DNA of 21,064 bases from an uncultured Bacilli bacterium (lineage in GTDB: Bacteria > Bacillota_I > Bacilli_A > RF39 > UBA660). Each line of letters starts with the position of its first letter. Position 1 is the stretch's first letter. The stretch lies in assembly GCA_910583945.1 (NCBI GenBank), contig CAJTYF010000026.1:1-21064 (forward strand). The letters run 5' to 3'. The notes under the pieces are model-generated. The model was not told the DNA's origin. It saw nothing but the letters and a program-made list of their open reading frames with translations, and searched no databases. Positions 16,615-21,064 of the stretch are shown one piece after another. Both the position numbers and the translations under genes were made by a program.

Positions 16615-17427
16615 TTATTTCGCCTCGTTTTCTTTTAAAAAGTTTTTTACGTATTCTTTTTGATTCTTAGAAAAAATATCTTGTAAATAGTCTGTATTGG
16701 CTAATTTCTTTATAAAATCAAAATCATTTGTATTTGAAACTTTTTCGATTAAGTGATCTAAATCTAAGTCTTCATTTACACCACTAATAAGTTCTGCTAG
16801 ATAATAATTGTCTCTTTTTTCGATAAAATAATCTTCTATTTTAGAAAAATCCTTATTTTTATCATTATAATTCATGGCAAGACGCCATAAACTTTCTCGT
16901 TTATCTTCCTTTATTCCAACTTTAACTAAGTCATCAAATGTTTCTTGGTCAATTTTAGGGGTTACAGGAACAGAAATGAATTGCGTAATAAATTCTAATA
17001 ATTCTAAAGCATTCATATTTTGGCAATATTTTGTATAGACTTCATTTTCTACCAAACAATCATAGAGGGCTTCATACCTAGGACCACTATCTCTTACTTT
17101 TTCTTGATCTTCTAAAAGACTTTTTCTTCTTTTTTGAATAAAATTTCTAGTTTCTTCTTTTTTATTTTCATCCATATTATCACTTATTTTTGCTTCATCT
17201 AATGCATCTAATAAGCGATTTATCATTGTAAGACGATTTATTTCTATTTGATCTATTTTAATGGGAACAGTCTTTACTATCTCTTTTACTTCTTCTATTA
17301 ATTTTTTTATTTTGCTATTCTCTTCTTTAGAAAAATTCTTTTTATCTAAGTTTTCTAAATTATGAATTAATTCCTCACTATTTATAAAACGATTGACATA
17401 GCGATATATAATATTTACTAAATCCAT
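16615..17427 (-). CDS. Unknown helical protein in the tRNA synthetase operon
   Basis: I do not recognise a family. The 270 residues look almost wholly alpha-helical and highly charged (many K, E, D and N), with no signal peptide or membrane segment. Residues about 1-55 (YVNRFINSEELIHNLENLD) resemble a short helical N-terminal motif seen in several unknown Firmicute proteins. Its ATG directly follows the asnS stop (TAAATG), and its own stop directly precedes the 44-residue protein, so three genes are stitched together without a gap. A role tied to asparaginyl- or aspartyl-tRNA metabolism is possible only by position. Confidence 0.75.
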   Translation of the reverse strand: MDLVNIIYRYVNRFINSEELIHNLENLDKKNFSKEENSKIKKLIEEVKEIVKTVPIKIDQIEINRLTMINRLLDALDEAKISDNMDENKKEETRNFIQKRRKSLLEDQEKVRDSGPRYEALYDCLVENEVYTKYCQNMNALELLEFITQFISVPVTPKIDQETFDDLVKVGIKEDKRESLWRLAMNYNDKNKDFSKIEDYFIEKRDNYYLAELISGVNEDLDLDHLIEKVSNTNDFDFIKKLANTDYLQDIFSKNQKEYVKNFLKENEAK

Positions 17428-18792
17428 TTAAAACTCACAATTTCCAGGGGTTCTTGGGTAAGCAATGACATCTCTTATATTGTCAACACCTGTAAGATAA
17501 ATCAAAAGCCTTTCGAATCCCATACCAAATCCAGCATGAGGACAAGTTCCGTATTTTCTTAAATTTAGATACCATTCCATGTCTTCAGGGTTTAAGCCTA
17601 GTTCTTTCATTCTAGATACGAGTTTATCGTAATCTTCTTCTCTTTGACTACCACCCATAAGTTCTCCAGCACCTGGTACTTCAAGGTCAACTGCTGCAAC
17701 GGTCTTTCCATCAGAATTTAATTTCATGTAGAAGGCTTTAATATCTTTGGGCCAATTTTTTATGAATACGGGTCCATTAAAGTATTCGGTAATATATTTT
17801 TCATGTTCTTTTGCGATATCTTCCCCGTACTCTGGCTCGAACTCCCATTTAATATTCGCTTCTTTTAATATTTTAATGGCTTCTTTATGATCGATTCTAG
17901 TAAACTTGCTATTAATTAGTTTCGTTAATTTTTCGATAATTCCTTTTTCAACAAAAGTATCAAAGAATTCCATTTCATCGGGACAGTGTTCTAACACGTA
18001 TTGAACTACAAATTTTAGCATGCTTTCCATAATATCCATATCGCCATTTAAATCACAAAAAGCAATTTCCGGTTCGACCATCCAAAATTCAGCGGCATGA
18101 GTCTTAGTGTTCGAGTTTTCTGCTCTAAATGTTGGCCCAAAAGAATAACTTTTTTTAAAGGATGTTGCAAAAGTTTCTAATTCCAGTTGGGTACTGACCG
18201 TTAAGTTTACTTTTTTACCAAAGAAATCTTTAGAGTAATCAATCTTATCTTTTAGTGTATCAATCGGCAAAGTGGTCACTTGAAACATTTCTCCTGCTCC
18301 TTCACAATCACTACTGGTTAAAAGTGGGGCATGGAAGTAAACATAGCCTCTTTCTTGGAAGTAGGTATGAATGGCATGAGCGGCAACACTACGAACACGA
18401 AATACTGCTTGAAAAAGATTGGTTCTTGGTCTTAAATAAGCCTGTTCACGTAGAAATTCTTTCGTGTGTCTTTTTGGTTGTATGGGATAATCCTCAGGAC
18501 AAGCACCGACAACTTCAATTTGACTTGCTTTTACTTCATAGTCTTGATTGCCACTAGAAGGAATTAATGTACCCGTTATTTTTAAAGCACTTCCTACTAA
18601 AGTATGAGAAATTTCTGGAAAATTTTCTAAAGTGTTATCATAAACCACTTGAATATGTTTAAAACAAGTTCCGTCCGAAAAATCAATAAAACCAAATTCT
18701 TTCTGACGGCGATGGTTTTTAATCCAACCTTCTAAAGTTACTTCTTTATTTAATAAATCTTCACTTTGTTTATGTAATTCTAATAAATCCAT
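17428..18792 (-). CDS. asnS: Asparaginyl-tRNA synthetase
   Basis: The product has 454 residues from the chosen ATG. The N-terminal OB fold reads VTLEGWIKNHRRQKEFGFIDFSDG. The class II catalytic core has motif 2 FRAENSNTKTHAAEF at about 222-236 and motif 3 GFGMGFERLL near 425-434, and the protein ends in the AsnRS-typical IAYPRTPGNCEF. It charges tRNA-Asn with asparagine, which makes a GatCAB route to Asn-tRNA unnecessary. An ATG at 18810 is also in frame, but it overlaps the end of hisS, and TAGGAGAAG sits 7 bases before the ATG at 18792, so 18792 is preferred. Confidence 0.98.
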   Translation of the reverse strand: MDLLELHKQSEDLLNKEVTLEGWIKNHRRQKEFGFIDFSDGTCFKHIQVVYDNTLENFPEISHTLVGSALKITGTLIPSSGNQDYEVKASQIEVVGACPEDYPIQPKRHTKEFLREQAYLRPRTNLFQAVFRVRSVAAHAIHTYFQERGYVYFHAPLLTSSDCEGAGEMFQVTTLPIDTLKDKIDYSKDFFGKKVNLTVSTQLELETFATSFKKSYSFGPTFRAENSNTKTHAAEFWMVEPEIAFCDLNGDMDIMESMLKFVVQYVLEHCPDEMEFFDTFVEKGIIEKLTKLINSKFTRIDHKEAIKILKEANIKWEFEPEYGEDIAKEHEKYITEYFNGPVFIKNWPKDIKAFYMKLNSDGKTVAAVDLEVPGAGELMGGSQREEDYDKLVSRMKELGLNPEDMEWYLNLRKYGTCPHAGFGMGFERLLIYLTGVDNIRDVIAYPRTPGNCEF

Positions 18793-18802
18793 TTTTCTTC
18801 TC

Positions 18803-20059
18803 CTATCCATGACAAACGATATAATCGATGATTTCGTTTTCGTCTATTTTTATTTCTTCTTTAGTTATATTGTCTTTCACTTGAATAAGCCCTTTTTTCA
18901 AATCTTCACTGTTTAAAATAATAAGAAGTTGAGCTAGATTACGATCAGCTTCTTTAAATTGGCTTTTAAGACTTCTTCCTGTGGTATCATAATCCACACT
19001 GACTCCAGATATACGTAAATCTTGAGCAAGAGTTAAGGCTTTTAGTTTTTCTTCTTCGTTAACATATAGAATATAGCAATCTAAAGGTCTTTTTGATGTT
19101 TCTTCAATTTCGTCCATGGCCAACATAATTCGTTCTAATCCACAAGCAAATCCAATGCAAGGGGTTGCAGGTCCTCCTAAAGATTCCACTAAGTTGTTGT
19201 ATCTTCCTCCAGCGGCGATGGTACTTGCCCCACCTAAAATTTCAGTGTCTAAAACAATTTCAAAAACTGTATAATCGTAATAGTCAAGTCCTCTTACAAG
19301 TTTTGAATCTACTTCATAGTCTACATCTAAAAATTCTAAATATTCTTTTACTTTGTTAAAGCGGGTTGTTGATTCTTCACTTTGATAGTTCAAAATATTG
19401 GGAACATTTTTTAATATATCTGTGTCTTGATCCACTTTACAGTCTAATATTCTTAATGGATTCGTTTCATATCTTCGCTGACAATCTTCGCAAAGCTCAC
19501 AAATATGAGGACTCAAATACTCTTTTAAAGCCTTTTTATAGTTTTCACGGTCTTCTTTAGAACCTAAATTATTGATTTTGACATTTAAATCTTTAAAGCC
19601 TAGTTCTTGAAATAAATTATAAGGCATCGAAATGATTTCAGCATCCGTCATCGAATCATTACTGCCTAATATTTCCACACCAAATTGGGTAAATTCACGA
19701 TTTCTCCCATTCCCTGGTCTTTCATAGCGATACATGGTTCCAGTATAATAAAATTTACGAGGAAGATTTGTTCCATAGAGTTTGTTTTCAATGAAACTAC
19801 GGACAACACCAGCGGTACCTTCGGGTCTTAATGTTAATTCACGGTCACTACGGTCTTTAAAATCATAAGTTTCCTTTGTGACAATGTCCGTTTCATCTCC
19901 TACAGCACGGTGAAAAAGTTCCTTGGCTTCAAAAATGGGGGTTCTTATGAAATCATAATTATAAACGGTACAATAGATTTCAATTAAATGATTAATTTTT
20001 TGAAGTTTTAAAGCCTCACTTTCTATTACATCATAGGTTCCTTTGGGTTTGGTTAACAT
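18803..20059 (-). CDS. hisS: Histidyl-tRNA synthetase
   Basis: The 418-residue length is normal. Class II motif 2 is at about 110-132 (YRYERPGNGRNREFTQFG), the HisRS-specific motifs are RGLDYY at 256-261 and AAGGRYNNL at 282-290, and motif 3 GFACGLER is at 303-310. TLRPEGTAGVVR (76-87) is also characteristic. A Cys-rich insert (CELCEDC, about 187-193, and a later Cys at 207) may bind zinc. The C-terminal anticodon-binding domain covers about 325-418. It charges tRNA-His. It is the first gene after the T-box leader, with GAAGGA just before the ATG. The leader specifier nevertheless seems to read Asp, not His. Confidence 0.98.
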   Translation of the reverse strand: MLTKPKGTYDVIESEALKLQKINHLIEIYCTVYNYDFIRTPIFEAKELFHRAVGDETDIVTKETYDFKDRSDRELTLRPEGTAGVVRSFIENKLYGTNLPRKFYYTGTMYRYERPGNGRNREFTQFGVEILGSNDSMTDAEIISMPYNLFQELGFKDLNVKINNLGSKEDRENYKKALKEYLSPHICELCEDCQRRYETNPLRILDCKVDQDTDILKNVPNILNYQSEESTTRFNKVKEYLEFLDVDYEVDSKLVRGLDYYDYTVFEIVLDTEILGGASTIAAGGRYNNLVESLGGPATPCIGFACGLERIMLAMDEIEETSKRPLDCYILYVNEEEKLKALTLAQDLRISGVSVDYDTTGRSLKSQFKEADRNLAQLLIILNSEDLKKGLIQVKDNITKEEIKIDENEIIDYIVCHG

Positions 20060-20081
20060 TTTTATTCCTTCTTTCTAACAT

Positions 20082-20145
20082 AAAAAAACCTAATAAATGT
20101 AAGGACGAAAAAAATTTTTCCGCGGTGCCACCTTACTTTACTAGG
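20082..20145 (-). terminator. Intrinsic attenuator terminator of the T-box
   Basis: The 5' arm CCTAGTAAAGTAAGG (20145-20131) pairs with the 3' arm CCTTACATTTATTAGG (20104-20089) with one G-U pair and one bulge, followed by seven T (20088-20082). It shares sequence with the T-box antiterminator, so the two folds exclude each other, as in transcriptional T-box switches. Confidence 0.9.
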
Positions 20146-20290
20146 TACTCTCTCTTTCTTATCGCAACTTGTGCGTTTCTATGTCTATAAAAAGTTGTCT
20201 TTCATAATTCTTTTTTATTAGGCATTTTCAGCATTCTAGCCCTCTCTTAAATAAAAACTTTAATTATTACTCTTCTTTTCCATAGAAATT
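20082..20290 (-). promoter_or_regulatory. T-box riboswitch leader, predicted Asp (GAC) specifier
   Basis: The hallmark T-box AAGGTGGCACCGCGG is at 20134-20120 on the minus strand. Stem I can be built: the base helix pairs TCTATGGAAAAG (20286-20275) with CTTTTTATAGA (20194-20184). The specifier loop has GAGTA (20272-20268) on the 5' side, the next helix is ATAATT/AATTAT, and AGAGAG lies near the apex. The 3' side of the loop reads GAAAGACAA, which aligns with the GAAA-codon-A layout known from the glyQ T-box, putting GAC (Asp) at 20199-20197. A small stem III is CGCA/TGCG at 20175-20163. The antiterminator pairs GTAAGG with CCTTAC. Uncharged tRNA-Asp binding should favour read-through of the operon. 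The Asp assignment is inference from the loop; no CAC or CAU occurs at that position. Confidence 0.93.
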
Positions 20291-20306
20291 TTTTTAATAC
20301 TTCTTT

Positions 20307-20335
20307 ATTTTAGTACGCATTTTCTTTATTGTCAA
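20307..20335 (-). promoter_or_regulatory. Near-consensus sigma-A promoter of the hisS operon
   Basis: The -35 is a perfect TTGACA (20335-20330). After 17 bases comes TAAAAT (20312-20307). The predicted start near 20300 lies about 15 bases before the base of stem I, so the whole T-box is in the transcript. Such a strong promoter is typical where control is by attenuation. Confidence 0.88.
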
Positions 20336-20357
20336 CTTAAATTTTCTTAAAAAAATC

Positions 20358-20933
20358 TTACTTTTTAAACATTTGCAAATCTAGAACGGAAGAAAGAAAA
20401 GCTTCGCCATTTTCATAAACAAGATAGCAAACTTGTTCTTTATTTTCAGGAGTTTGGATTTTTGCAAATTCTTCTGTTTCTAAAATATAGGCGATTGTTT
20501 CTGCTAATTCAGGATATAGATTTATAATTGCCTCTTTTGGTCCGTTTATGTTGTTTTTAAAAAGCCAACTTATTTCGGCGATTCTTTTATCCTCTGCACC
20601 ATAATAAGTAGCCACTATTAAAGCATTTTGACATTTTTGAGAATCTAAATAATTACTTACATCCATCCATTTTTTGTGATTGATAATAAAATACCCTAAA
20701 GGACTGCTTTTAGATAAAACTACGTATTGATTTGGAAATACTTTTGTTTTCTGTGTTACATCGGTTATTTCCTCATTCACTATTTTTGAAATTTCTCCAG
20801 CTATTTTTAATAAACTAAAAAGTTTTAATGAATTTAAGTCGATTAAAAAATAGTCTTCATTTTCTTTCATTGATTTATAAAAGAAAACTTCTGGAATAAA
20901 ATCGATTTTTTGATATTCTGAAAAATGACTCAT
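20358..20933 (-). CDS. Unknown soluble protein, 191 residues
   Basis: I do not recognise a family. The protein is a mixed alpha/beta, soluble-looking product without a signal peptide or membrane helix. Aromatic residues are common, as in YFIINHKKWMDVSNYL and VATYYGAEDKRIAEISW. Only two cysteines are seen (C96 in the QKCQN region and another near C168). GGAGAGG precedes the ATG at 20933. It has its own promoter and ends just before the hisS promoter with no clear terminator between, so some read-through into the T-box leader is possible. Function is unknown. Confidence 0.7.
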   Translation of the reverse strand: MSHFSEYQKIDFIPEVFFYKSMKENEDYFLIDLNSLKLFSLLKIAGEISKIVNEEITDVTQKTKVFPNQYVVLSKSSPLGYFIINHKKWMDVSNYLDSQKCQNALIVATYYGAEDKRIAEISWLFKNNINGPKEAIINLYPELAETIAYILETEEFAKIQTPENKEQVCYLVYENGEAFLSSVLDLQMFKK

Positions 20934-20968
20934 TTTCTTATTCCTCTCCTTTTTTAAATACGTTTTTC

Positions 20969-20997
20969 ATTTTACGATAAGTATCGCTAAAAATCAA
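20969..20997 (-). promoter_or_regulatory. Promoter with an inverted repeat in its spacer
   Basis: On the minus strand TTGATT (20997-20992), 17 bases, TAAAAT (20974-20969) forms a good sigma-A promoter for the 191-residue gene. A perfect inverted repeat CGATA-ag-TATCG at 20975-20986 directly abuts the -10 and fills much of the spacer, where a bound regulator would block RNA polymerase. Confidence 0.6.
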
Positions 20998-21064
20998 TAC
21001 TTTTTATAATTTTAAGTTCCGGCAAAATTTTAAACCCCATCTAAAAAGGAGAAAAGTTGCAACT
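20998..21064 (+). promoter_or_regulatory. Possible start of a divergent gene at the window edge
   Basis: On the plus strand a TATAAT lies at 21005-21010 (no good -35), a GGAG at 21048-21051 and a TTG at 21057 with 5 bases between. This could be the start of a plus-strand gene that continues beyond the window. The last ten bases, AGTTGCAACT, are a perfect palindrome and may instead be an operator. Too little is visible to decide. Confidence 0.2.

Noticed and set aside
18792..18810. Longer start of asnS at 18810
   Set aside because: It overlaps the hisS end and has no ribosome site, while AGGAG is well spaced for 18792.
20161..20190. CAC/CAU triplets in the T-box leader as the His specifier
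   Set aside because: They fall in the stem I base/stem III region, not in the loop opposite GAGTA, so they cannot serve as specifier in the fold drawn here.
1..21064. UGA read as tryptophan (Mycoplasma-type code)
   Set aside because: All long genes use UGG for Trp and contain no in-frame UGA, and the holin ends sensibly at TGA.
1..21064. CRISPR arrays, tRNA/rRNA genes or insertion sequences
   Set aside because: No regularly spaced repeats, tRNA-like cloverleaf sequence or transposase-like frame was seen on either strand.

Overview
The window is AT-rich and looks like a chromosomal segment of a low-GC Gram-positive bacterium (Bacilli in the broad sense, perhaps an uncultured Erysipelotrichia/RF39-type gut lineage). 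The basis is strong AGGAGG-type ribosome sites, sigma-A type promoters, a T-box leader, a GatCAB amidotransferase, and Firmicute-style histidyl-, asparaginyl- and aspartyl-tRNA synthetases. UGG is used for tryptophan throughout and no long gene has an in-frame UGA, so the standard bacterial code applies. The taxonomic placement is inference.

Left part (1-6255): a phage-derived and polymorphic-toxin-like locus. A very long minus-strand reading frame (at least 1458 codons, running off the left edge) encodes a DNRLRE/RHS (YD-repeat) protein with embedded lectin-like modules and no signal peptide. It sits one base downstream of a phage tail-collar-like gene. Divergently, the plus strand carries a small holin-like membrane protein and an M15-type peptidoglycan peptidase with wall-binding-type C-terminal repeats. 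Together they suggest a tail-fibre/RHS effector pair with a holin-endolysin release cassette. No other phage genes are visible in the window.

Middle part (6270-10883): a two-gene operon of a NifU-like Fe-S scaffold homologue and a GGGtGRT-family protein, with its own extended -10 promoter. Upstream of it lie a HerA/FtsK-superfamily ATPase and a membrane-anchored protein of unknown function that is tightly linked to gatB.

Right part (10891-20340): one long minus-strand tRNA-charging operon, in transcription order hisS, asnS, unknown helical protein, 44-residue CxxC protein, aspS, a frameshifted unknown gene, gatC, gatA, gatB and the membrane protein. It starts at a near-consensus promoter followed by a complete T-box attenuator. 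The specifier loop aligns best with GAC (Asp), so the leader appears to read uncharged tRNA-Asp although hisS is the first gene. AsnRS makes Asn-tRNA directly, so GatCAB probably serves Gln-tRNA formation.

Far right (20358-21064): a short unknown gene whose promoter holds a perfect inverted repeat in its spacer, then an edge region that may contain the start of a divergent plus-strand gene.
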